From: Eubacteriaceae bacterium
GTDB taxonomy: Bacteria; Bacillota; Clostridia; Lachnospirales; Lachnospiraceae
NCBI GenBank assembly: GCA_910574915.1
Contig: CAJTCR010000040.1
Location: 1 to 47,013 of the forward strand
DNA length: 47,013 bases
Direction of reading: 5' to 3'
Positions 1 through 8,775 of this stretch are shown in pieces. The notes under the pieces were generated by a model. That model saw only the letters and a list, made by a program, of their open reading frames with translations, ran no database searches and was not told the DNA's origin. Within the stretch, counting starts at the first letter, position 1; every line of letters begins with the position of its first letter. A program made the position numbers and the translations under genes.

Positions 1-109
1 GTTTCGTAGAATCCCTCGAAACTGTAAAAAAAGCGCAGTCATTTATTAAAATAATAGAGGGCTACGTTTTATCAGGGTTCAAAAAAATCAAAAAGTTGTA
101 AACTGGTGT
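1..109. repeat. Left copy of 109-bp terminal inverted repeat
   Basis: Positions 1-109 are the exact reverse complement of 46903-47011, with no mismatch; identity stops at base 110 (T here, G in the other copy read inward). The outer end holds a short inverted repeat (GTTTCG near 1-6, CGAAAC at 17-22), which is the 26-bp hairpin seen complete at 46988-47013. No open frame or transposase lies inside. The repeat may continue beyond the window, so its true length is unknown. Confidence 0.95.
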
Positions 110-115
110 TATAAT
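107..115 (+). promoter_or_regulatory. Extended -10 promoter at the repeat junction
   Basis: TGTTATAAT at 107-115 is an extended -10 box (TGnTATAAT), 32 bases before the first gene. No good -35 box lies 16-18 bases upstream, which fits an extended -10 promoter. The TG lies in the inverted repeat while TATAAT begins at base 110, the first base outside it, so this promoter exists only at this copy of the repeat. Confidence 0.5.
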
Positions 116-147
116 AAAAAAATATAAGATTTCAGAAGGGGTAAAAG

Positions 148-1323
148 ATGCAAACGAATGTAAAACAATACAAAGAAGAAATCTATGCGCAGGTACGAAA
201 ATATATGGTGAAAAGTGATGAGAAGCAGCACAATGCGGGGCAGTTGTCTTTTCTTAAGGGACTTTTTGTCAGCAATCTTGCGATTGCTGCGCCGGTGAAG
301 GTAAGACATGCAGAAAATATCCTGGATCATCTAAAGCATACGATTTTTAATCTGCCGGCGGCTGACCTGCGTTTGATGTTTGATCAGAAAAAGAATATAG
401 AGTCGTTTATAGACTCCGCATATGGGGAAGAATTGTCCAAAATACCTGGCGATTGGGAAGTAAATGAAGAGGAATGCCTGCCTTTTTTGCTGATTCAGGA
501 AGCCCAGGCAAAAATGGAACAGGCGCTTTTGTATTATATTGCAGCAAAGAAAGAAAAGGAGTGGGCAATCATAGAAGAAGAGAAAGAAAAAGAGGAAGCG
601 AGGAAAAAAAACAGGGATTTTTTAGAACTGTTATACAGTACGGCGTTATATGAGATATTTTTAAGGGAATTTGAACAGAAGCTTCGCCGGGAACCGGTTT
701 ATGCGCGTTTTCAAGTTGATGTACAAGAGGACTTACTGCCAGAGGAAGTACGTGTGGCGTTTGAGGGGCTGATACGGATACCTTTGTTGTTGTTTTATGA
801 ACAGTGTGTGTTGTATTATACAAAGCATATGCTTAACCTTTTTGCCGTCCTGCGGATACTGATCCTGGTAGAGTCTGTATCACTGAGCAGTATCCGAACC
901 GGTTATGGCGGAAAATCGCATACTTTTTCAGACTGCGCAGCTTCTTGGAAAGAGTATATTGAGAAATGGGAGAACATGGATCTGCTTTTGCCGCTGAATA
1001 ATAACCGGAATCTGTATGTGCCGCAAAACGTACTGTACCGCGTCTGCCAGGATTACGATATTTGTCCGCAGCCGAAAAAGAAACAGCAGGGCGAAGAGGA
1101 ACGTGCGTGTGATTTTGACAAGGAACTTATGCAGTATTTAGAAGCAGTACAGGTGCGTCAAAGGCAAAAACAGGAAGAGAGAAACTTATGGGAATTGGCG
1201 AGCCAGATGGCACAGCCAATCGTTTCCGCGATGGAAGAAATTCTTGCGATACAGGAAAACGCGAAAGCGCAGAAAGCGAAAAATGCAAGAAACGGACACA
1301 TGGATGATATGGATACAAAATGA
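148..1323 (+). CDS. Unknown protein opening the helicase/GHKL operon
   Basis: A 391-residue protein with no domain I recognise. It starts at ATG 148 behind AGAAGGGG (134-141). Visible features are a highly charged Glu/Lys stretch around residues 133-153 that should form a coiled coil, a fairly hydrophobic helical stretch around 210-245, and a second Gln/Glu/Lys-rich helical region near the C-terminus (about 325-380). There is no signal peptide and no obvious catalytic motif. Its stop overlaps the longest version of the helicase frame (ATGA at 1320-1323), so it is the first gene of a tight operon with the helicase, the GHKL ATPase and the DUF4238 gene. An adaptor or scaffold role is only a guess from the coiled coils and position. 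Confidence 0.8.
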   Translation: MQTNVKQYKEEIYAQVRKYMVKSDEKQHNAGQLSFLKGLFVSNLAIAAPVKVRHAENILDHLKHTIFNLPAADLRLMFDQKKNIESFIDSAYGEELSKIPGDWEVNEEECLPFLLIQEAQAKMEQALLYYIAAKKEKEWAIIEEEKEKEEARKKNRDFLELLYSTALYEIFLREFEQKLRREPVYARFQVDVQEDLLPEEVRVAFEGLIRIPLLLFYEQCVLYYTKHMLNLFAVLRILILVESVSLSSIRTGYGGKSHTFSDCAASWKEYIEKWENMDLLLPLNNNRNLYVPQNVLYRVCQDYDICPQPKKKQQGEEERACDFDKELMQYLEAVQVRQRQKQEERNLWELASQMAQPIVSAMEEILAIQENAKAQKAKNARNGHMDDMDTK

Positions 1324-1331
1324 GGTGGAAT

Positions 1332-3854
1332 ATGGCTGAGATTGAGATGAAACATTATTTTGAAAAGGAGTCTTTTGAAAATGAGATTGAGAAATTATTT
1401 TATGCAGTTATGTACCGTCAGTGGGAAATAGTGTCTCTAGTAGCTCAAACGATCAGAAAAAATGGGTGGAACTGGGAAAAACTGAAAACGGAGGCATTTC
1501 GTAAGACAGATATCACAATCGAAGATTGCTTTCGATATAATTTGGATTATTTAAAAAGTATGAAAAATAAACATACCTATGAAAAAATATGTAAAATCCT
1601 TGGAGAAGAATTTAAAAAGGTCAAAAATGAAAACGAAACCAGTCGATACGACGACAAAAGATTTTATAAAAAAGAAAAGCAATCGGTACTGGATGTGTTT
1701 TGGAATGGCGACCAGCCAGTTTTAAATCTGAAATATTATGAACAGCAAACGATGGCTGCCAGGCAGGTAATGAAACATCGTGCCTCTATGGTGTTGGATG
1801 AGGTCGGAACCGGAAAGACGGTTGCCGGTATTTTTACAATACAGCAGGTAATTCAGGAACAAATAAATGCTCAAAAGCAGGCGGCAATATTAATTATATG
1901 TCCTTATAATAAAAGAGAAGACTGGCATTCGGATATTTTAAGACAGCTTGGAAGGGAATCTGTTGTGATCAATCAATCAGATCATGGCAGGGTATTGATG
2001 AAGAAGGGATATCGGGGAGGAGTTCCAAAGATCTATATTTCAGGAAATATAGGCGGCGAAGAGGATGATGGTACACAGCAGTTAAAAAAATCCTTTTTAA
2101 ATTATGGGAAAGATAGGCGGGATTGGTGGGATTTGGTTGTGATCGACGAATGCCATAGCTGTTTTGACAATTATAAAGAGGTAAGAGCAAAAAAAGTGTT
2201 GCTTCTGTCAGCAACGCCGATTGTTGTAAACAGCAATGGAGTGAGAACGTTTAGAGACTACGAAGTACAAATGAATGTTATATTAGGAGACTGGAATTAC
2301 ATCCGAAACGAAATAAATCCAATCGAAAAGGAGCATAAGAATGAGAATGTTTCAGAAGATGATTTCTTTGTCTGCAATTTCAAGGAACATATTTTTGAAA
2401 ATATAAAGATCAATCGTCAGATTAAATTTGTAGAATGTAAAAGAGATCAGAGGCGCCAGAAATGGTTTGAAAAAATATATGATAAAAAAGGATTTTTTTC
2501 TGCAATCTATGCCGATCAGGATGACCAGCTTCTGGCGGCGAAGGCAAGTGAGATAGATGAAGGCAGGGATCACCATATTGAAAAAAATTATAAATTAGAA
2601 AAATTGGTTGAGATTGTTTATAAAGAAAATAAAAAGGATTCTTTTATTATCTTTTGTGAAACCAAAGGCGCAGTAGATCTGGTTTATGAAAGAATATCCG
2701 GGTATGCATCGGATGATCTGATGGTAGGCAAACTGCATAGCGGGATTGCTGAGATTAAAAATCATCAGACAAACAAAGATATTTTGATCTTTATGATGAG
2801 AGAACATATACGCAGCGGGAAGAAAGGCGTATTGGTCATTACAAGTAAAAGCGGCAGTACAGGATTAAATTTGGGTGAATTTCATGCTGTGGTTCATTAT
2901 GAACTTCCATTTTCAAGTAATGAGTTAGAGCAAAGATTTGGACGGATCGAACGGGCGGACGAACTGATCAGGGAAGACGGTGAAAAACGAACAATAAAAA
3001 ATAAAATGATTTTTCTGATTAATGAAGCGGTTGAAGGACAACTGGATTTTGTTACGAATCGAATGCTTTATTATGCTGTGAATAAAATAAACAAAACGAT
3101 CGATTATATGCCGGTCAGAAATACAGTTTTATTTCATCCTGAATATAGGAAGAGAGTCATCAAGCAGGCACAGGCTGTGTTTGGCGAACTCAGTAACCAT
3201 TTTTACATGGAAAATATGAAAAAAGACCTTAAGGATTACTTTACATATGCAAAGGCATGTGATCAGATTCAAGAAATAGTAGAAGATATAGAGGATGATG
3301 ACATTACGAACAAAGTGAAAGAAAAAAGCCTGGAAGAAACGATTGGCATTTTGATGACAGAAGTTGCACAGGAAGAGATAGGAAAACATATGGAAACGAT
3401 CAAGAGTTTGGATCGTACCTATCGAAAAGCTATGGAAGGACATACCGAAACGATGAGAGCGTTTGGCAGAAAGCTGGAAGAATATATAGAGTACTATCTT
3501 TGGCTGTGCAATACGTTATCTTTTTGGGGAAAGGACTACAGACCGGAGGATTTTTTTAACGAAATATATAATAAAGCAAAAACAAAAGCGATTGATAAAG
3601 CGGAAACAGAAACAGAAGACATAGCGGAAGCAGAAGAGAACGTTCAGGAGATGAAGTTCGATTTTTCAAAAGAAATTCTGCGTACTCTGAGAAAAAAAGA
3701 GGAAGAGGAACGGTATGTTTTAATGGAAGGATGCATTAAGAAGATGCAGGGGGCATTAGAACAAGCGGAGCCTGAACAGGAATATTCCGGTGTCTTTTAT
3801 CGTAATAAGGACAAGCAGATCATAAATTGTAAAATGGAGAATAGAGATGAATAA
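1332..3854 (+). CDS. SNF2-like superfamily 2 helicase
   Basis: An 840-residue predicted ATP-driven DNA translocase. From this start, motif I (DEVGTGKT) is near residues 156-163, motif II (DECH) near 273, motif III (LLSATP) near 291, and motifs V-VI (GSTGLNLG, then QRFGRIERADE) around 515-545. This is a full two-lobed SF2/SNF2 core. An N-terminal helical region of about 130 residues and a Glu-rich C-terminal 200 residues flank it. The frame is open from 1320, but GAGGTGG at 1322-1328 serves the ATG at 1332 better. The end overlaps the next gene by 8 bases. In bacterial defence loci such helicases usually translocate on or remodel foreign DNA; that role here is inferred from the neighbours. Confidence 0.88.
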   Translation: MAEIEMKHYFEKESFENEIEKLFYAVMYRQWEIVSLVAQTIRKNGWNWEKLKTEAFRKTDITIEDCFRYNLDYLKSMKNKHTYEKICKILGEEFKKVKNENETSRYDDKRFYKKEKQSVLDVFWNGDQPVLNLKYYEQQTMAARQVMKHRASMVLDEVGTGKTVAGIFTIQQVIQEQINAQKQAAILIICPYNKREDWHSDILRQLGRESVVINQSDHGRVLMKKGYRGGVPKIYISGNIGGEEDDGTQQLKKSFLNYGKDRRDWWDLVVIDECHSCFDNYKEVRAKKVLLLSATPIVVNSNGVRTFRDYEVQMNVILGDWNYIRNEINPIEKEHKNENVSEDDFFVCNFKEHIFENIKINRQIKFVECKRDQRRQKWFEKIYDKKGFFSAIYADQDDQLLAAKASEIDEGRDHHIEKNYKLEKLVEIVYKENKKDSFIIFCETKGAVDLVYERISGYASDDLMVGKLHSGIAEIKNHQTNKDILIFMMREHIRSGKKGVLVITSKSGSTGLNLGEFHAVVHYELPFSSNELEQRFGRIERADELIREDGEKRTIKNKMIFLINEAVEGQLDFVTNRMLYYAVNKINKTIDYMPVRNTVLFHPEYRKRVIKQAQAVFGELSNHFYMENMKKDLKDYFTYAKACDQIQEIVEDIEDDDITNKVKEKSLEETIGILMTEVAQEEIGKHMETIKSLDRTYRKAMEGHTETMRAFGRKLEEYIEYYLWLCNTLSFWGKDYRPEDFFNEIYNKAKTKAIDKAETETEDIAEAEENVQEMKFDFSKEILRTLRKKEEEERYVLMEGCIKKMQGALEQAEPEQEYSGVFYRNKDKQIINCKMENRDE

Positions 3855-6800
3855 AGAGGAAGAGATCAAAGCACAGAAGATTATCGATGCGATCCAAAGA
3901 GGTGAAATAGATGCCGATTTATCGGTAAAAACATTTATCAAACAGGCGGATGAATATCTGCTGCACAATGGGGAAAAGCCTGATTTTTACGATGCGTTTA
4001 TTAAGATTACGTCTAGGGATTTGAAAACAACTGTGAATGGATGCGTGAAATCGAGGAACCAAGCCAAACACAGGGATGACCTGACAAAGTATAAAGAAGG
4101 ATATTTTTATGAAATCGTTCAGAATGCAAATGATATTGTGTGGAAATCAGATCAAATTAAAAATCCGAAAATGACGGTAGCCGTAGCAAAAAAAGAAAAT
4201 GGCGTATATAAAGTGACGTGTACGTATCCTGACGAGGGCTTTTGCCTGTTAAATATTTACGGCTTTTGTACAAAAGGCAATTCCGACAAGTCAGCAGAAA
4301 AAGGCCAGGAGGGAATGTATGGAATCGGCATTAAATCGCTGCTTTGTTTTGCAGATGAACTGGAAATAGACAGTAATATTTCCATTCAGATCCATGCGTC
4401 GGCGGATGGCAAGATACTAGATGAAGTACAGATTACCGAGCCGAAAAAAGAACGGCAAAAAAAGCAGACGTCATTATCGTTTACCTTTACCTGTCATGGG
4501 GACAGCCAGAATTTAAAACATGCAGGATTTAATACGAGAAAATTAGCGGATCTGATCGACGAGGTATATAAGGAAAACGACAGAAATTTTGACAGGTTCT
4601 TTTTTAATGGGAAGGATGATGAAATGGTGTTTGACACGAGATCGTTATTTTTCACCGAGCTGAGAGGAGAGAACCGGAAATACGAAAACAGTATCAAATG
4701 TTTGGAACTTAAGAAAGAAGGGCAGGACGGCGCAGTACTTAACATCAAGGCAACGGAAACAACGGTATGTATGGATGATGTTAAAATAGCAGAAATAAAA
4801 GGACATTTTAAATATATCATCTTCCACTATACGGATCAGCAGATTTCGGTCGCGTTTGAATACAACCAGAAACAGCAGGAAGTGGAGGACAGGCTGTATG
4901 CGACTTACTTTATCGGAACCTATGATCCGCAAAGATCGCTGCTTGGCAAAAAAACAGGCTGCCTGGTTAATACAACTGCAATCAATTCTTCAAGATCCGG
5001 GCTTGAACGCGAGAAAGAACAAGATCCAGAAATTTTGAAAAGTATAATAGAAAAAGGAAAAAAATCAGTAGAGACTTTATGCAAGATTCTTGCAAAAGAT
5101 GAGGTATGCCTCGATATCCTGTGTCAGTTATTGTGGATATTTCGAGAGGATCAAGGTCAAATATTTGATGACCAGTTAGTAGAGTGCATACAAGATTCTA
5201 TCAGCCATTGGTGTTTTGGCGACGGATGCAGATATATATTAAAAGAAGAGGACGGAATCATCGATAAGGAGATACGGAAAAATCGCCCGATAAGTTCTGA
5301 TCAGAACAATTTAAAAGCGCTGTTTCGAATATATAAAAGGTATCTCAATCCAGAAAACAATAGTGATATTGTTTTATATGATTCCGAGGGCTATGAGAAA
5401 TTGACATCTGGGGTTAAAAATTTATGCGAGGTGATATTTAGACAGAGTGAGGAAAAAAAGGAAATATGGATTACACAAGAGTTGGTAAAACTTCCTTTTT
5501 TAACAGGCGTTAAGGAGCTGATCGAACGCAGAATAGGCGGCAGTGGATTTGCCGAGATTCAGACGTATTTGGAAACACTGGAGAAAGAAGACCGCATATT
5601 TATGAAGCAGTTGATCGCACGTTATGAGGTGAGCAACGATTTTGACCTTATGGGGAATTATACAGACGATATTATAAGAGACTGGCTGTTTGGAGGTATG
5701 TCGTCTGATTCTGATTATGAAAAAAAAGCAGAAGAATTTAAAGATGCATATGGAGAATTGAAACAGCTTATACAGCCTTTCATTGGTACTATTCAGTATA
5801 AGATATCAGCTTATAGAGCAGTTTATTGGGAGCGTGTAAAAAATGAGTATTCCAAAGCGAAGAACCTCCAATTATCTGACGATTATATGTTAAAGCTCCT
5901 AGAATGGATTGCTTATAAAAAAATATATGTCGGTGTAATAAAGACAAAGGAGAAATATCAAGACGACTTATTGTTTATACATAACTTACCCATACATTTC
6001 AAATTAACAAGTAATGAAAAAAAATCCTGTAAAGAGGAGGGAAGTTTTAAATATATTTATTTAGATCAAATTTTCGAAAAGCATATGTCTTCCTTTGATA
6101 AATTTAAAATTGCAAGAAATTATGTGGATAAGTATAAAACATTAATAACAGAAAAAAATGGAGCGAATGGTTATTATGGAGGAAAGGATGAAGATTTTAC
6201 ACGTATCCCTATCAGAGACTGCACTGTCCAGGAAATGAAGCTATCCGAATTAAAAGATGTTTTTAAGTGGCTGGCGGAATATGAACATGTAGATGCCATC
6301 GGGAGAATTACCATTGAACAGATAGATTTTGAGGAGCAGAAATCGGATGTATCCTCACTGATTGATTTTGTAAAACTGTTAATCGAGAAGGAAGATGTAT
6401 TTATAAAAATCAATGTGATTCCCGCAGAAAATAACAAGAAAAAGTTTATTGGTTATGCGACAAATTTAAACGGCAAATCGGGTCTGCGCGTCCATCTGTC
6501 AGCAGACGGCAAATTTAAGGAAATGGGAGCAGTGCCAGAAGAGGGAAAGAAATACCTGCTAATTTATACCACTTATGATAATGAACGGGAAGTCCTGTCA
6601 AAAGTTTTTAAAGATTTGAGTTACAAGGAAGAGATTTGCAGCTATATTGAAAATTTCATTAAGACAGGCAATATAAAAACGATGAAAATAGATATGTACC
6701 ATAAATTTTTAATGAGGCGCAGGCAGAATGTCAAATTTCTTTTTGAAGACCTTGATCTGGAAGACTTTGATCTGGAAGAAGAATTTAATCTGCAACAGAC

Positions 6801-7167
6801 GATGGATCTTTTGACAGGAGAAATGTCATATAACAGCCATTGCCCGATTTGCAGGCTGATACCAACCCTGGATTTGGAGGAAGCAAATATCCACAGGCTT
6901 GAAAACAAGAATTTTCTGGTGGCGATGCTGAAAGCAAAATACAACCAAAGTGAGATATATGTAAAAATATTGTGCTGTAAAAGCTGCTTCAAAGAATATA
7001 AAGATTCGCTGACAGAAGCAGTAGTAGAAGATGTGGATAACGCAAAATACAAAAAATTGATATTAAAAAATACCATTTCCACAATAGAAATGTCACGTGA
7101 TATGGAAAATGAGGTATTGATTTCACCGCTAAACTGGGAGATTATTCGCAGATTTAATGGAGAATAA
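3847..7167 (+). CDS. GHKL (sacsin-like) ATPase with C-terminal zinc finger
   Basis: A 1106-residue protein. A GHKL/Hsp90-type ATP-binding fold lies at the N-terminus: N-box E89-x-x-Q92-N93-x-x-D96, G1-like D129-E-G131-F, and G2 loop G156-M-Y-G159-I-G161-I-K. The layout resembles sacsin/NOV-type ATPases rather than histidine kinases or MutL. The long middle section is unassigned. Near the C-terminus C999-x2-C1002 and C1044-x2-C1047 should form a treble-clef zinc site; I see no HNH signature. ATG 3847 follows GGAGA at 3836-3840 and overlaps the helicase stop, suggesting translational coupling. Helicase and GHKL ATPase probably act in one complex (inference). Confidence 0.82.
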   Translation: MNKEEEIKAQKIIDAIQRGEIDADLSVKTFIKQADEYLLHNGEKPDFYDAFIKITSRDLKTTVNGCVKSRNQAKHRDDLTKYKEGYFYEIVQNANDIVWKSDQIKNPKMTVAVAKKENGVYKVTCTYPDEGFCLLNIYGFCTKGNSDKSAEKGQEGMYGIGIKSLLCFADELEIDSNISIQIHASADGKILDEVQITEPKKERQKKQTSLSFTFTCHGDSQNLKHAGFNTRKLADLIDEVYKENDRNFDRFFFNGKDDEMVFDTRSLFFTELRGENRKYENSIKCLELKKEGQDGAVLNIKATETTVCMDDVKIAEIKGHFKYIIFHYTDQQISVAFEYNQKQQEVEDRLYATYFIGTYDPQRSLLGKKTGCLVNTTAINSSRSGLEREKEQDPEILKSIIEKGKKSVETLCKILAKDEVCLDILCQLLWIFREDQGQIFDDQLVECIQDSISHWCFGDGCRYILKEEDGIIDKEIRKNRPISSDQNNLKALFRIYKRYLNPENNSDIVLYDSEGYEKLTSGVKNLCEVIFRQSEEKKEIWITQELVKLPFLTGVKELIERRIGGSGFAEIQTYLETLEKEDRIFMKQLIARYEVSNDFDLMGNYTDDIIRDWLFGGMSSDSDYEKKAEEFKDAYGELKQLIQPFIGTIQYKISAYRAVYWERVKNEYSKAKNLQLSDDYMLKLLEWIAYKKIYVGVIKTKEKYQDDLLFIHNLPIHFKLTSNEKKSCKEEGSFKYIYLDQIFEKHMSSFDKFKIARNYVDKYKTLITEKNGANGYYGGKDEDFTRIPIRDCTVQEMKLSELKDVFKWLAEYEHVDAIGRITIEQIDFEEQKSDVSSLIDFVKLLIEKEDVFIKINVIPAENNKKKFIGYATNLNGKSGLRVHLSADGKFKEMGAVPEEGKKYLLIYTTYDNEREVLSKVFKDLSYKEEICSYIENFIKTGNIKTMKIDMYHKFLMRRRQNVKFLFEDLDLEDFDLEEEFNLQQTMDLLTGEMSYNSHCPICRLIPTLDLEEANIHRLENKNFLVAMLKAKYNQSEIYVKILCCKSCFKEYKDSLTEAVVEDVDNAKYKKLILKNTISTIEMSRDMENEVLISPLNWEIIRRFNGE

Positions 7168-7201
7168 ATAAGTGCTGCTGATAGCTTTGAGGAATTACAT
7201 C

Positions 7202-8350
7202 ATGAACAACCACTATATTCCGCGTCTTCTTTTAAAACAGTTTGCGGTTTCAAATAAAGTAAATACTTATGATTGTGCCGCAGCTTCTTTTCAGACCAAA
7301 AAGCTGAAAAATACGTTTGTTTCCAAAGATATTTTTGACAAAGACTTGGAAGCGGCATTTGCAATAAAGCTGGAAGGGCCGTTTGGAGACCTTTTAAATC
7401 ATAAGCTGCTGCGGGGCGATACCATTTCGATTGACCGCACGGAAAATATGCTGATGCGTAAATTTCTGATGATTCAAGCTTTGCGTTCTCCGTTTTCAAA
7501 CTGTTCCTGGGACGAAATGGTGAGAAGGACACAGACGCAGGATCATCCGTCTATGCAGGCAATGGAATTTTTAAAAAGGCATAATCCAGAATGGACGCAC
7601 GTTTTTGAGCGTAGTTTGCCTTCTGCCGAAACGTATATTCCTGTTTTAAGAAAAGCGATGGAGTTTGATTCGATCGAGGATATCGCAAATGCAGATGACC
7701 AGGTGTATGTGCCAGAAACCTTGAGGTATGCGGCGCGCCATGCAATAGTGACGGTGGTCGCTTTTTGGGATACCAGCCAGTCGGGGCAGGAATTTCTGCT
7801 TCCGAAGCTGCCGGGGATCTCACAGATGGACCAGGTCAGTATATTTTATAAAAGAAGTGTGATTGAAAACCTCAGAAAACAATGGGAAAGAAAGGGGCTT
7901 AAGGACGACCTTAGAATGGCGCTGGACAGGCTGCTGCTTGGAAGTCTTGCCTATCCAGATAATTTTAGTATATATCCGCTGTCGCCGACAAGAGCGATGA
8001 TCTGTTTTTCGCCGTATTTTAGAGCATTCTTTCCTAATGCAAACTTGGCTTATCCAAAACAGAGGTATCCGGCGCTGCTTGAAAAAGAACAGTTTGACAG
8101 ACATTTTTTTGAGCCGATGCGGATGGAGCTGTTTCGTCCCTGTAAAAATGCGTGCAACAAGTTTTATCAGTACGACGTAAAGCAGCTTTACGCAGAGGAA
8201 GTGCAAAGCATAAACGCTTTGCTGATCAATATGGAAACAGAAGAATTTGTTTTTCGGGATTTTAATAAGATCCGGGATTCTTTCTGGTATTATGATAAAA
8301 AAGCGAAATTTGCGCAAAAGAAAAAACATGACTTCAGCCGCCTGGTATAA
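7202..8350 (+). CDS. DUF4238 family protein
   Basis: A 382-residue protein that opens with NNHYIPRLLLKQF, the His-Tyr-x-Pro...Leu-Lys-x-Phe start typical of DUF4238. That family is common in bacterial accessory and defence islands and has no settled biochemistry. The frame could be extended to a GTG at 7172, but GAGGAA at about 7188-7193 is well placed for ATG 7202 and the family motif begins there. It follows the GHKL ATPase by 34 bases and is probably the last gene of module 1. It converges with the small regulator at 8411-8614. Confidence 0.82.
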   Translation: MNNHYIPRLLLKQFAVSNKVNTYDCAAASFQTKKLKNTFVSKDIFDKDLEAAFAIKLEGPFGDLLNHKLLRGDTISIDRTENMLMRKFLMIQALRSPFSNCSWDEMVRRTQTQDHPSMQAMEFLKRHNPEWTHVFERSLPSAETYIPVLRKAMEFDSIEDIANADDQVYVPETLRYAARHAIVTVVAFWDTSQSGQEFLLPKLPGISQMDQVSIFYKRSVIENLRKQWERKGLKDDLRMALDRLLLGSLAYPDNFSIYPLSPTRAMICFSPYFRAFFPNANLAYPKQRYPALLEKEQFDRHFFEPMRMELFRPCKNACNKFYQYDVKQLYAEEVQSINALLINMETEEFVFRDFNKIRDSFWYYDKKAKFAQKKKHDFSRLV

Positions 8351-8410
8351 TTCAGGCAGTTGAAGCCAGTTCTTTTTGCTTCATTTTGTTCTAATTATTC
8401 TAATAATTTT

Positions 8411-8614
8411 TTATAGAAGCAATTCATTTAGGCTGACTTGCAGTACTTCTGCTATTTTCAGAGAAGTCTGAAGAGAAATATTTTCACATTGCCCGTTTCG
8501 GTATCTGTTTACCTGGCGGGGAGATTTCTCAATGGCGTCAGCCAGTTGATTCACGCTGATGTGCTGCTCTTTGCAGAGGCGGCATAAATTATCAGCAAAT
8601 TCGTATGGATGCAT
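8411..8614 (-). CDS. Small Cro/C1-type HTH regulator
   Basis: A 67-residue protein consisting of little more than one helix-turn-helix domain (NQLADAIEKSPRQVNRYRNG around residues 22-41). The start is set by a near-consensus GGAAGGAGGTGA just upstream of the ATG at 8614; the open frame runs further upstream, but only through the promoter region. It is divergent from the unknown gene at 8776 and shares a 161-base control region with it. The likely job is repression of itself and module 2 (inference from family and position). Confidence 0.85.
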   Translation of the reverse strand: MHPYEFADNLCRLCKEQHISVNQLADAIEKSPRQVNRYRNGQCENISLQTSLKIAEVLQVSLNELLL

Positions 8615-8674
8615 TTTCTCACCTCCTTCCCCAAGTTTCCAAGAGTCCAGAGGCTGTCTGCACCAACAGATATA

Positions 8675-8731
8675 AGTATAGCAGAAACGCCATCGGATGT
8701 CATTCCCAAATTCAAAAAAAAGACTTATAAT
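8675..8731. promoter_or_regulatory. Back-to-back divergent promoters with touching -35 boxes
   Basis: Minus strand: ATGACA (8698-8703), 17-base spacer, TATACT (8675-8680), driving the HTH gene. Plus strand: TTCCCA (8703-8708), 17-base spacer, TATAAT (8726-8731), driving 8776. The two -35 boxes share base 8703. A mirrored pair TATAAGT (8671-8677) and ACTTATA (8723-8729) overlaps both -10 regions and is a candidate operator pair for the HTH protein. Confidence 0.6.
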
Positions 8732-8775
8732 TTCCGAAAAGATCACAAAATTCCAGATCAGAAAAGGAGGATAAA

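Noticed and set aside
1..24. Link between the terminal hairpin and the palindromic elements (both contain GTTTCGTAG)
   Set aside because: Only nine bases are shared and the surrounding sequence differs; probably chance.
8351..8410. Terminator between the DUF4238 gene and the HTH gene (GAAGC...GCTTC)
   Set aside because: The stem is only about five pairs with a long loop; too weak to call.
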